A stretch of 50,838 bases of DNA from Bacillus sp. (in: firmicutes) (GTDB lineage: Bacteria; Bacillota; Bacilli; Bacillales; JACDOC01). The notes under the pieces are model-generated. The model did not search any database and had not been told where the DNA came from. It saw only the letters and a list, made by a program, of their open reading frames with translations. Positions 8,000 to 16,272 of this stretch are shown here, piece by piece (within the stretch, counting starts at the first letter, position 1; each line of letters starts with the position of its first letter). The DNA is taken from positions 1-50,838 of the forward strand of contig JACDOC010000021.1 in assembly GCA_017656295.1 (NCBI GenBank), written 5' to 3'. The position numbers and the translations under genes were made by a program.

Positions 8000-8028
8000 G
8001 TGCCAATCACCTAGTGTTTTTTCTTTTT
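7994..8028 (+). terminator. Strong rho-independent terminator
   Basis: Perfect stem CACTAGGTG / CACCTAGTG with a five-base loop followed by TTTTTTCTTTTT. The 5' arm overlaps the stop codon of the 54-residue ORF. Confidence 0.9.
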
Positions 8029-8396
8029 ACTTATGGCAGCGAATACACCTAAAAAAAAGGCAATACATATTGCTATCCATGAAGCAGTATTCAAAGTATT
8101 CAGCTCTTATTATCGATTAAAATCGATAAGTTTATCGTAATCGAGGCATTTTTGTAAAAAAATCACCAAACGTTTCATAAAAAAATAGAGAACTAGGGTA
8201 GTTGGTCTGTTCAACAAGGAGATATTTGCACCGAATCGACCACTTTTTTCACCTAAATTCCCCCCATGTGTGTAAAAAAAACACAAAAATAAATATCTAA
8301 TTTAGCACTCACTAGGAACAGAATGATGAATCCGATTTCAATTCGTTTCATAAAATGGGAGCATCAAAGATATACATAAAATAGGGAGGGGATGCA
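8029..8396. other. Intergenic stretch without a confident gene
   Basis: AT-rich sequence between the terminator and the gene at 8397. It holds an inverted repeat TTATCGAT-TAAA-ATCGATAA around 8107-8126, partly repeated just after, and a weak short hydrophobic frame on the minus strand reaching into the terminator. No promoter could be assigned with confidence. Confidence 0.4.
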
Positions 8397-8681
8397 ATGA
8401 ATCAGGCGATGTTTGATATGGAGACATTAAAAGATATTCGTCGAACAGCAGATGAAATTTCGTATACGTGTATGAATCGTCACTATTACACAGAAGTGGA
8501 AAATTTGAAAAAAGCCCTTGATCATGTATGTCGTGTGCTAGGTACGTTTGCCGACATTGAAATGCATCGGTTAAAAGGGCATTATGTGGCGTATGATCCT
8601 CAAGCGTATATAAAAGGGCGGTTACAGCTAGCCTATGACGCTATCAAGGTAGCACCTACAGATGACCAGTTTCCGGCTTAA
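8397..8681 (+). CDS. Conserved-looking small protein of unknown function, 94 residues
   Basis: A 94-residue soluble protein rich in charged and aromatic residues, with likely helical segments (METLKDIRRTADEIS, VENLKKALDHVCRVLG). No signal peptide or membrane segment is visible. The start is well supported: GGGAGGGG stands five bases before the ATG. A terminator eight bases after the stop makes it a single-gene unit. I do not recognise a family and suggest no function. Confidence 0.7.
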   Translation: MNQAMFDMETLKDIRRTADEISYTCMNRHYYTEVENLKKALDHVCRVLGTFADIEMHRLKGHYVAYDPQAYIKGRLQLAYDAIKVAPTDDQFPA

Positions 8682-8688
8682 TGTGTGT

Positions 8689-8720
8689 AAACGTTATTCC
8701 TTGTCGAATAACGTTTTTTG
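8689..8720 (+). terminator. Rho-independent terminator
   Basis: Stem AAACGTTATTC / GAATAACGTTT with a six-base loop and a T-run, eight bases after the preceding stop codon. Confidence 0.85.
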
Positions 8721-8753
8721 TATGCACATTCGTACGGGACGAAGAGAAAGCTA

Positions 8754-8936
8754 TTAACGAAACTTATTCGGATTTTCTATTCTAATCGAAACAACTTCTC
8801 CACAATTAAGGCAAAAAGTAAAAATTTTGTTCGAATACGTAGATATGGTTAATTTTTTATCTAACGGTTTGATTGGTATGAAGTCGGTACCCTCGGCAAA
8901 TTCTGTACCATTACACTTAGGGCAATTCTCATTCAT
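8754..8936 (-). CDS. Small zinc-ribbon protein
   Basis: A 60-residue protein with two CxxC knuckles, CPKC near residue 5 and CLNC near residue 46, the arrangement of a zinc ribbon. The rest contains alternating hydrophobic/charged strands consistent with a ribbon fold. Similar stand-alone zinc ribbons are common in Bacillales but of unknown role. An AAGGGGAG site nine bases before the ATG at 8936 decides the start; the longer frame to 8987 lacks one. No obvious partner gene is adjacent. Confidence 0.65.
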   Translation of the reverse strand: MNENCPKCNGTEFAEGTDFIPIKPLDKKLTISTYSNKIFTFCLNCGEVVSIRIENPNKFR

Positions 8937-9019
8937 CAACGCCATCTCCCCTTTCTTTTTACTAATATTATTTACGTTGGTAACCAAAAGTTAGATTCAA
9001 CAATTTTTCTTTATAGAAA

Positions 9020-9210
9020 GGCTCTGTTAAACGATACTGTTGATATGTATACATTTCGCTTGTGGCGGACGCTTTCCGCGGGCAAGCCGCAAGCCGCTTC
9101 CCTCGCTACGCTCAAGTATGGGTCTTGCTTGGCTTGCTGTTTTCGCTGAGAGTCGCCGCCTTTCGCTTCATGTAAATAACATGCTAAAAATCAACAACAT
9201 ATACATAGCC
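9020..9210 (+). mobile_element. MITE-like element, copy A
   Basis: A ~190-bp non-coding element begins GGCTCTGTTA, continues through ACTGTTGAT, and ends with ATCAACA and a degraded inverted copy of the tip (CATAGCC). The GC-rich interior contains GTGGCGGACGCTTTCCGCGG and CGCTTCCCTCGCTACGCTC. Two further copies occur in the window (23288-23468 inverted; 43690-43872). Terminal inverted repeats, repetition and lack of coding capacity fit a miniature inverted-repeat element mobilised by a transposase in trans. Confidence 0.75.
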
Positions 9211-9212
9211 TA

Positions 9213-9245
9213 TAAAAAAAGAGGGCGTAATCGAAACGCCCTCTA
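9213..9245 (-). terminator. Rho-independent terminator of the DedA gene
   Basis: On the minus strand, AGAGGGCGTT / ACGCCCTCT followed by seven T. The stem overlaps the DedA stop codon and its distal end lies directly beside MITE copy A. Confidence 0.88.
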
Positions 9246-9824
9246 TACGATTGACTTTTTTCGCTGAAGCCATTTGTAAATAAGGAAGACGGCAATAATC
9301 ACCACTCCACCGACAACCGTGAGAAGCGTAAAGTTTTCCTCGATAAATGGCTTTGCTTTCGCACCAAGCGTTAAGATAATGATTGCTTCTAGGAAAAATC
9401 GTATGCCGCGTCCTATGACCGACCAGAAAACTAATGTACGAATTTTAATGTTCGAAATCCCTGAAAAAATCGTAAATACTTTATAAGGAATCGGGGTGAG
9501 TCCCGCAATTAAAATAGCCATCGAACCGTACTTTTGAAAATAGTCTTCTACTTTCACAATCCGCTCTTCGGAAATGATATACCGTAATACTGGTCGCCCT
9601 AGTTTTTTACCAATATACCAACCTAAGAGTGCCCCAAGGACAGAGGCAACCGTCGTGATAAACGCAAACCATAATGCTTTTTCCGGCTGGGCTAAGCTAA
9701 TCGGAATGAGCAACACATCCGGAGGAATTGGAAAGAACGATGAATCCGCAAAAGAAACGAAAAATAGTCCGATGACACCAAACTCTAATAACCATTGTTC
9801 AATGTGATGAATCAACTCTGACAT
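9243..9824 (-). CDS. DedA/VTT family membrane protein
   Basis: A 193-residue polytopic membrane protein with about five hydrophobic segments. The motif FADSSFFPIPPDVLLIP near residues 24-40 and the LTPIPYKVFTIFSGI segment near residues 109-123, with reentrant-loop-like features, define the DedA/VTT (SNARE-associated) family, closest to the YqaA-type group. Recent work links family members to flipping of undecaprenyl phosphate or phosphatidylethanolamine; which lipid this one handles is unknown. The stop codon lies within its terminator, so the gene is monocistronic. Confidence 0.88.
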   Translation of the reverse strand: MSELIHHIEQWLLEFGVIGLFFVSFADSSFFPIPPDVLLIPISLAQPEKALWFAFITTVASVLGALLGWYIGKKLGRPVLRYIISEERIVKVEDYFQKYGSMAILIAGLTPIPYKVFTIFSGISNIKIRTLVFWSVIGRGIRFFLEAIIILTLGAKAKPFIEENFTLLTVVGGVVIIAVFLIYKWLQRKKSIV

Positions 9825-9932
9825 ATGTTAAAAAATCTCCTTTTACTCTCGTTTTTGTTCATGAGAAGTATATCATCTTTTAATCAAAGCGTCACCTACA
9901 GTTCATATCGGAAAAAAGAGATGTAAAGGGCT

Positions 9933-11615
9933 TTACATCTCATTTGGTGCTTGAATGCGTAACAATCGAAGGCCTTCTGCTAAAACAATGGTGACGGCCT
10001 TCACAAGTGCCAGACGGGAAGGAAGCTCCTCATCGTTTGCAAGAATGCGAACTTTCCCATAATATTTGTTGAATGCCTGTGCCAGCTGGATCACGTATTT
10101 CGCGATTAAATGTGGAGCCAGTTGTTTGTACGCTTCTTCAATTACAACTGGGAAGGACTGAAGAAGTTTTACTATTTCCCAACTATCCTCATCAGATAAT
10201 CCAGTATATTCATAGGAGGCCAACGAATGTTTCCGTAAAAGGGAATGGGCACGCGCATGTGTATATTGGACATACGGACCTGTTTCTCCTTCAAAATGAA
10301 GCATATCTTCTAATGAAAATTCGATGGAGTTCATTCGATCGCTTTTTAAATCGTGAAAGACGATCGCGCCAACTCCTACCGCTTTGGCCACTTTTTCTTT
10401 GTTCGGTAAATGCGGGTTTTTCCTTTCGATGTTTTCTTTCGCTAATTGGATGGCTTCGTGTAACACCTCTTCTAATAATATGACTCGTCCTTTTCGAGTA
10501 GACATCTTTTTCCCATCTTTTAAATACAAGCCGAACGGGACGTGAACCATGTTTTTCGCCCAGTCGAATCCGAGCTTTTTTAACACCGCAAAAATTTGTT
10601 AAAAATGTATGGATTGTTCATGACCGACGACATAAATGGCTTGGTCGAACTTATATTCACGTTGACGATAGAGTGCGGCAGCCAAGTCTCGGGTGGCATA
10701 TAACGTAGCTCCATCTGACTTTTTAATTAAGCACGGTGGCAGCTGTTCATCCGCTAAATCAACGACCTCGGCTCCGTCCGATAACACAAGCAATTGATGC
10801 TGTTTTAGTAATTCGATGACTTCTTCCATTTTATCGTTATAAAAAGCTTCTCCGTGATACGAATCGAAGGAGACGTTTAACAGCTCATAGATTTGCTTAA
10901 ATGCTTGTAACGACTCATCTCGAAACCATTTCCATAATAGTAGTGCCTCCTCATCTCCATCCTCTAATGCTTTAAACGTTTTTCGTGCTACATCTTCTAG
11001 GCTCTTATCTTTAGCTGCTTCATCGTGAAAACGTACATACAATTGAAACAGGGAGGCAATTGGCTTTTCCTTTACTTCCGCTTCATTTCCCCACAGGCGA
11101 TACGCGGTAATGAGCTTTCCAAATTGTGTCCCCCAATCCCCAAGGTGATTAATTTTTACCGTACGGAATCCACATTTTTCAGCAAGGAGGGCAATGGATT
11201 GACCGATAACAGTTGAGCGTAGATGTCCCATGGAAAATGGTTTTGCAATATTAGGTGAAGACATATCAATGACGACGGTTTTGTTTTGGCCAAACGTATG
11301 CGAACCGTATCTATGTTGCTCTTGTAAAATCGTGTTCACGACTGAATTTCCAACCGACTTATCGAAAAAGACATTCACGTACGGACCGACGGCTTCTACT
11401 TTTTTAAAGAGAGGAGAGGTGAGCTTGCTAGCAATCATTTTGGCAATGTCGGCCGGTGATTGACGGAACTCTTTTGCTAACTGAAAACATGGAAAGGCGA
11501 CATCGCCATGCGACAACTGCTTCGGTGTTTCAATCAACGATTCAATTTTATCTTTTGTCCAATGATCAGGTAAAACTTCGGCTAATTGTTCAGCGAATAA
11601 GACGTGTAAGTTCAT
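9933..11615 (-). pseudogene. argS: Arginyl-tRNA synthetase with an in-frame ochre stop
   Basis: The two open frames at 10599-11621 and 9933-10586 are in the same phase and together give a full-length class I arginyl-tRNA synthetase of about 560 codons. The first part has the Arg-tRNA N-terminal domain and the HIGH-like signature (MGHLRST); the second has the KMSK-like signature KMSTRKG and the DALR anticodon-binding domain. They are separated only by TAA at 10599-10601, in the context HF-stop-QIFAVLKKLGFDW, where homologues normally have Lys or a similar residue, so one base change would explain it. The GTG at 10586 has no ribosome binding site, so re-initiation looks unlikely. The start at ATG 11615 follows AAAGGGAG. 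A T-box leader precedes the gene. The truncated product would lack the KMSK loop and should be inactive. Confidence 0.85.
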
Positions 11616-11644
11616 AAACAAACGCTCCCTTTCTTTTCGTAAAT

Positions 11645-11890
11645 AAAAAAGCTCGCCTCTTCAGAAAGAGACGAGCATACTCTCGCGGTGCCACTCTTTT
11701 TGCCATCTTGAGAAAAGATGACCACTTGACAAGTGATAACGGGTTGTACCGTCTGACCCTACTACTGGTTCGGACCAGCATCTCCGAAGTGCGCTTCATG
11801 AATAGGTTCATACTAGGCTTCCACCATCCCTAGCTCGCTCTTAATCCCCTATTCACTACTCTCTTCTTCACCGATGTTTCCCTATTGTTT
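11645..11890 (-). promoter_or_regulatory. T-box riboswitch leader, arginine-type
   Basis: The minus-strand leader contains the T-box core AGAGTGGCACCGCG (11681-11697 region; consensus AGGGTGGTACCGCG), followed by a terminator GCTCGTCTCTT / AAGAGGCGAGC plus six T at 11645-11677. Upstream, Stem I is readable: AGAGAGTAGTGAATAGG pairs with CCTATTCA, the distal loop contains GATGGTGGAAGCC, and the specifier loop reads TGAAGCGCA, placing CGC (Arg) in specifier position by comparison with the tyrS arrangement. Uncharged tRNA-Arg would favour the antiterminator and argS transcription. Confidence 0.92.
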
Positions 11891-11896
11891 CCATTT

Positions 11897-11924
11897 ATTA
11901 TACTCATTTGGTTGAAAAAAACAA
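11897..11924 (-). promoter_or_regulatory. Sigma-A-type promoter of the argS T-box transcript
   Basis: Minus strand -35 TTGTTT, 16-base spacer, -10 TATAAT. The position just before the T-box leader supports it. Confidence 0.6.
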
Positions 11925-11929
11925 GTGAA

Positions 11930-13111
11930 TTATATACTTAACACCCGATTTTCTTCTGAAGCGAATAAGTACGAATGATGGTAATAGCGGATACTAAAAA
12001 TAATGCCCATAGCTAGCATATTCCCCATCAATGAACTTCCGCCGTAACTAATAAAAGGGAGAGGGATTCCCGTAATTGGGAGTACTTGTATCGTCATGCC
12101 GATATTTTGAAAGACATGGAACGTTGTCATGCAAATAATACCGGCACAGACGTACGAATTAAAAGGATCGTTCGTATCAAGGGCGATCCTTGTCATATGA
12201 TAAATGAGGAAAAAGTATAAACAAATGACGAGGCTTCCACCGATAAAACCATATTCTTCACCGATGACACTAAAAATAAAGTCGGTATGGTTTTCGGGAA
12301 CATATACTTCGCGTTCTTTAAATCCTTTTCCAACAATCTCTCCGGAACCAATAGCTGTTAATGAGCGAACTAAATTAAACCCTTCTAATTGTTGATAATC
12401 GTATGGATTAAGCCAAGAATAAATCCGCGCGATTTGATAAGAATCAAGATACTTCTCCAATAAATGAGGAGCATAAAGAGCAATGAAAATGACACATCCA
12501 ACGAAAAGAGAGGCCGTCATAAACAAAGGAAGTAGGATTTTCCATGTAATACCCGATACGAGCAGTAGCCCACTGGTAATCGCAACAATAACCATACTCG
12601 TTCCTAAATCCGGCTGCATCATAATAAATCCAAGCGGAATAAGTACGGTCACCCCAATTTTTACAAGTAAGATCATATCGGTTTGCCATGTTTTCTCCGG
12701 ATAACGTTCATGGTGCTTCATAATTAATCGACTAACCGCTAAAATTAGAAACGTCTTCATAAACTCTGAAGGTTGAATCGATCCAATATGTTCGAACGTA
12801 AACCAACTTTTCGCCCCGTTTCGTGTTTCAGCGATACTGTCTGGAGCTACGTGGAGCAAGGCTAGGGACAACACACCGAAAATATAGAGAATCCATGAAA
12901 GACGTTTATATTGATCAGGATCGAAGAGCATGGCACTACAGATAATTCCAAAACCTACTACATACCAAACGACTTGGCGTAAAACGAAATTCGTATGATA
13001 AGGACTAGTAATTTGGGCGCTCGCAATGGCTAAACAACTAATGATGAAAAATAATAGCAGGATAAACGCCAACGTCCAGTCAAAACGGCTTGCTGATTGT
13101 TTTTGTTCCAT
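11930..13111 (-). CDS. SEDS family peptidoglycan polymerase, RodA/FtsW type
   Basis: A 393-residue polytopic protein with about ten transmembrane segments. The conserved extracytoplasmic stretch IGSGEIVGKGFKEREVYVPENHTDFIFSVI and the C-terminal GIPLPFISYGGSS are SEDS signatures. Family members polymerise lipid II into glycan strands, paired with class B penicillin-binding proteins; RodA serves elongation, FtsW division, SpoVE the spore cortex. The VPENHTDFIFSVIGEE form is closest to RodA, but no partner gene is adjacent to decide the role. The start at 13111 is chosen for spacing from AAGAGG; ATG 13117 is too close. It ends just before the argS promoter region. Confidence 0.88.
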   Translation of the reverse strand: MEQKQSASRFDWTLAFILLLFFIISCLAIASAQITSPYHTNFVLRQVVWYVVGFGIICSAMLFDPDQYKRLSWILYIFGVLSLALLHVAPDSIAETRNGAKSWFTFEHIGSIQPSEFMKTFLILAVSRLIMKHHERYPEKTWQTDMILLVKIGVTVLIPLGFIMMQPDLGTSMVIVAITSGLLLVSGITWKILLPLFMTASLFVGCVIFIALYAPHLLEKYLDSYQIARIYSWLNPYDYQQLEGFNLVRSLTAIGSGEIVGKGFKEREVYVPENHTDFIFSVIGEEYGFIGGSLVICLYFFLIYHMTRIALDTNDPFNSYVCAGIICMTTFHVFQNIGMTIQVLPITGIPLPFISYGGSSLMGNMLAMGIIFSIRYYHHSYLFASEENRVLSI

Positions 13112-13186
13112 AACCATAACCTCTTAATGGTAATATATTTCCTTTTTACTGTATCAAATTAAGTCTCAACTAACAATCATTTCCAA

Positions 13187-13219
13187 TAAAAAAGAAGGAA
13201 CGACGGATGTCATTCCTTC
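13187..13219 (-). terminator. Rho-independent terminator of the first CNNM gene
   Basis: Minus strand GAAGGAA / TTCCTTC with a 12-base loop followed by a six-base T-run, directly after the stop codon of the gene ending at 13223. Confidence 0.8.
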
Positions 13220-13222
13220 GAG

Positions 13223-14575
13223 CTATGAGTAGATTTCCGTTTTGGCAAGAGATAAGGGCGTTTGGGGCTCTTGCGTCATACTCTTTTTCTTTACTTCAAT
13301 ATATTTAATATGGTGCTCTTCCATTTTGATAATTTTGAAATCGTATTGATCGATTTCGATAATGTCTCCTTCTTTCGCATCGTAATTTCGGGTTAACACC
13401 CATCCGCCAATTGTATCTACATCTTCGTCTTCGATATGAATGTTTAACAATTCATTCACTTCGTTTACAAGCACTTTGGAGTCTAATATATAGTGACCTT
13501 CCTTTACTTTACGGATATGGGGTACTTCATCCATATCAAATTCGTCCCGAATCTCACCGACGATTTCTTCAATGATATCTTCAACGGTGACGAGTCCCGA
13601 GGTACCACCGTATTCGTCCATTAAGATGGCCATATGAATACGTTCCTTTTGCATTTTCAACAAGAGGTCATGGATGGGAATCGTATCAATGACCCGAATA
13701 ATAGGGCGGATGTAATCTTCAATCGTCTTTGTCGAACGGTCTTTTACATTCAAAATATCGGTTAAAACTTCTTTCACGTTGACAAGGCCAATGACATGGT
13801 CTTTGTCTCCATCGATAATCGGATAGCGTGTAAATTTTTCTTCTGTAACGACTTGTAAGAAGGTTTCAAACGTATCGTCTTTCGATAAAGAAATAATTTC
13901 GGTACGTGGTACCATAATTTCTTTAGCGATACGATCATCGAATTCAAAAATTTTGTTCACGTATTTATATTCAGACTGATTGATTTCTCCGCTTTTGTAG
14001 CTTTCAGACAAAATAATTCGTAATTCTTCTTCTGAATGCGCTAATTCGTGTTCAGATGCTGGCTTCAAGCCAAACACTTTTGTCACGAGTCGAGCCGCAC
14101 TGTTTAACGACCAAATAATGGGATACATGATTCGGTAAAACCAAATGAGTGGTCGTGCGACCAATAAACTAATGGATTCCGCTTTTTGAATCGCCATTGT
14201 TTTTGGCGCTAGTTCACCAACAACGACGTGAAGAAACGTAATGGTTGAAAAGGCGATGGCAAATGAAATGACATGAGCAAGAGAACTAGCAATCCCCCAA
14301 CGTAAAAATAACGGCTCTAATAAATTAGCCACTGCTGGTTCACCAATCCAACCTAGTCCAAGCGCGGTAATGGTGATGCCGAGTTGACAAGCAGATAAAT
14401 ATTCGTCCAAATTGGTAATAACCTTCTTCGCAGCCACCGCATTTTTGTGACCTTCTTCGATTAGTTGATCAATACGAGAACTTCTCACTTTCACAATTGC
14501 AAACTCAGAAGCTACAAAAAAAGCAGTGAAAGCAATTAAAATGGCTACTAGCACCAAGTTATATATGTCGTCCAA
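13223..14575 (-). CDS. CNNM/CorC (HlyC/CorC-type) divalent cation transport protein, paralogue 1
   Basis: A 450-residue protein with an N-terminal DUF21/CNNM membrane domain (about residues 1-190, containing [13 protein letters not shown] and [11 protein letters not shown]), a CBS pair (about 215-340, MVPRTEI and [24 protein letters not shown]), and a C-terminal CorC_HlyC domain (about 355-430). Bacterial members such as MpfA/YhdP are linked to magnesium efflux, with CBS domains binding Mg-ATP. The start is TTG at 14575 with AAGGA about six bases upstream; that AAGGA lies in the 3' arm of a hairpin. It is about 60% alike by eye to the next gene, indicating tandem duplication. Confidence 0.92.
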   Translation of the reverse strand: MDDIYNLVLVAILIAFTAFFVASEFAIVKVRSSRIDQLIEEGHKNAVAAKKVITNLDEYLSACQLGITITALGLGWIGEPAVANLLEPLFLRWGIASSLAHVISFAIAFSTITFLHVVVGELAPKTMAIQKAESISLLVARPLIWFYRIMYPIIWSLNSAARLVTKVFGLKPASEHELAHSEEELRIILSESYKSGEINQSEYKYVNKIFEFDDRIAKEIMVPRTEIISLSKDDTFETFLQVVTEEKFTRYPIIDGDKDHVIGLVNVKEVLTDILNVKDRSTKTIEDYIRPIIRVIDTIPIHDLLLKMQKERIHMAILMDEYGGTSGLVTVEDIIEEIVGEIRDEFDMDEVPHIRKVKEGHYILDSKVLVNEVNELLNIHIEDEDVDTIGGWVLTRNYDAKEGDIIEIDQYDFKIIKMEEHHIKYIEVKKKSMTQEPQTPLSLAKTEIYS

Positions 14576-14620
14576 CCAATTTCCTTACCCGTTCGATAAC
14601 GAGTAAGGAGTCACCTCCTA
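14576..14620 (-). promoter_or_regulatory. Hairpin leader between AGGAGG and the CNNM paralogue 1 start
   Basis: Minus strand order: AGGAGG, then a nine-pair hairpin CCTTACTCG / CGGGTAAGG (one G-U pair, eight-base loop), then the TTG start. The perfect Shine-Dalgarno is 38 bases from the start, while the close one (TAAGGA) is inside the hairpin. A frame GTG ACT CCT ... GGG TAA overlaps the hairpin but its start abuts AGGAG, so a leader peptide is doubtful. Translational control is inferred, not shown. Confidence 0.4.
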
Positions 14621-14833
14621 AATATACAAAGTTTTGATGATGAATGAAGAATAGGGGCATGTTCCCAACATATTATTCCTTCATTTAATCACCTCAAATT
14701 TCTTGATATTACTCATATTATAAGAAATGGAAAAACACATCGTCAATGAATGTTTATTTTACATAGAGAGGTCCTTTTTGCATTATATGATTAATCTTGT
14801 ATATTTATGAGGGCATACTTACAATCTTTTCCC

Positions 14834-16123
14834 CTATTGCCGTATGGCTTCGACATACACAACATGATGTCCTTTCATTTCTTTTGCTTTAAAGGTATAC
14901 GAGTCCACATCAATTGAATCTCCTTCTCTAAGATCGTATTTTTTCGTTAACAACCAACCGCCAATCGTATCCACTTCTTCGTCCGATAACTCTGTTCCTA
15001 ACAAGTTATTCACTTCTTGAATTAAAACTTTGGCGTCAAAAATAAAATGATGTTCCTCGATTTGTTGAATCAGCGGTGGTTCGTCAGTATCAAATTCATC
15101 TCGGATTTCACCAACAATTTCTTCTAAAATATCTTCGACCGTGACTAATCCGGCAGTCCCACCGTATTCATCGAGAAGGATGGCCATATGCGAGCGTTCT
15201 TTTTGCATTTTTAATAACAAGTCATGGATGGGAATCGTTTCAATAACCCGAATAATAGGCTTGATATACGAATCCGACAGCGTGTGTTCCGAGCATCGCT
15301 TTAGGACATAGTCGGTTAACACTTCTTTAATATTAATAATACCGATGATATTGTCTTTATCTCCTTCAGTTATTGGATAGCGGGTGTAATTTTCTTTTTT
15401 GACGATTTTCATCATTTCACTTAACGAAATATTTTTTTCAAAGCTAACGATTTCGGTTCGGGGGACCATAATTTCTTTTGCCAAGCGGTTATCAAATTCA
15501 AATATTTTATTGACGTATTTATATTCGGATTGATTGATTTCTCCCTTTTGAAAGCTTTCCGACAATAATATACGGAGCTCTTCTTCTGAATGAGCAATCT
15601 CATGTTCTGAGGCAGGGGAGTAACCAAACAATTTTGTAATAAACCGTGCGGATCCATTGAGAGCCCAAATGAACGGATACATGATTTTGTGGAACCATAT
15701 GAGCGGTTTAGCGACTAGTAAGGTAATTGGCTCCGCTTTTTGAATCGCTACTGTTTTAGGGGCCAACTCTCCTAATACCACGTGTAAAAACGTGATGATG
15801 GTAAATGCGAATGCAAATGAAATCGCGTGGGTTAACGAAGTAGGTAGTCCCAACGATTCAAAAAGAGGATGTAATAACGATTGAACGGTCGGTTCACCGA
15901 GCCAACCAAGACCGAGAGCCGTAATCGTGATTCCAAGTTGGCAAGCTGACAAATACCCATCCAAATTATTCAATACAATCTGAGCCGATTTCGCATGTGG
16001 GTGTTCTTCTTCCAAGAGTTGATAAATGCGAGAGGGGCGAACTTTAACAATGGCAAACTCCGAAACGACAAAAAAAGCAGTTAAGGCGATGAACAAGGTG
16101 ACTAAAAAGAGTTGAAGAATCAT
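14834..16123 (-). CDS. CNNM/CorC (HlyC/CorC-type) divalent cation transport protein, paralogue 2
   Basis: A 429-residue protein with the same layout as its neighbour: DUF21/CNNM membrane domain ([24 protein letters not shown]), CBS pair ([32 protein letters not shown]) and CorC_HlyC domain with VDTIGGWLL. The ATG at 16123 gives an N-terminus matching the paralogue; a TTG at 16144 is the longer alternative. Neither has a nearby ribosome binding site: the only good one, AAAAGGAGG, is 41 bases upstream of the ATG, with a hairpin between. Expected role is Mg2+ (or other divalent) export/homeostasis, as for its duplicate. The genes are on the same strand, 250 bases apart. Confidence 0.92.
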   Translation of the reverse strand: MILQLFLVTLFIALTAFFVVSEFAIVKVRPSRIYQLLEEEHPHAKSAQIVLNNLDGYLSACQLGITITALGLGWLGEPTVQSLLHPLFESLGLPTSLTHAISFAFAFTIITFLHVVLGELAPKTVAIQKAEPITLLVAKPLIWFHKIMYPFIWALNGSARFITKLFGYSPASEHEIAHSEEELRILLSESFQKGEINQSEYKYVNKIFEFDNRLAKEIMVPRTEIVSFEKNISLSEMMKIVKKENYTRYPITEGDKDNIIGIINIKEVLTDYVLKRCSEHTLSDSYIKPIIRVIETIPIHDLLLKMQKERSHMAILLDEYGGTAGLVTVEDILEEIVGEIRDEFDTDEPPLIQQIEEHHFIFDAKVLIQEVNNLLGTELSDEEVDTIGGWLLTKKYDLREGDSIDVDSYTFKAKEMKGHHVVYVEAIRQ

Positions 16124-16172
16124 GAAGGAAGAAGCTGACGCCAATTAAAGACGTCAGCCACACACCTCCTTT
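16124..16172 (-). promoter_or_regulatory. Hairpin leader and possible leader peptide before CNNM paralogue 2
   Basis: Minus strand order: AAAAGGAGG, hairpin GCTGACG / CGTCAGC (11-base loop), then ATG at 16123. A 13-codon frame GTG GCT GAC ... TCA TGA ([13 protein letters not shown]) starts just after the AGGAGG and ends in ATGA, overlapping the gene's ATG, which would allow coupled translation. Spacing from AGGAGG to this GTG is short (three bases), so the peptide is a hypothesis. Confidence 0.4.
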
Positions 16173-16272
16173 TCTGTAGTACTTGGCATTTTCGTATGAT
16201 GATTAATGAAACCAGTAGTTTCTTTTACTTTAACCAGAAGCGACCAAGTCCATTCAAAAGAGGTGAGGAGAA

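Noticed and set aside
8011-8094. A 27-codon minus-strand frame with one hydrophobic helix and a KKKKH tail.
   Set aside because: No convincing ribosome binding site, TTG start, and its 3' end is made by the terminator of the opposite strand; composition alone is too weak.
9040-9267. Plus-strand frame in MITE copy A with Arg/Ser-rich product.
   Set aside because: It is produced by the GC-rich interior of the repeat element and has no ribosome binding site; the other copies do not preserve it.
14576-14833. M-box (Mg2+) riboswitch in front of the CNNM genes or mgtE.
   Set aside because: The conserved M-box blocks and the length needed (~170 nt) are not present; only short hairpins were found.
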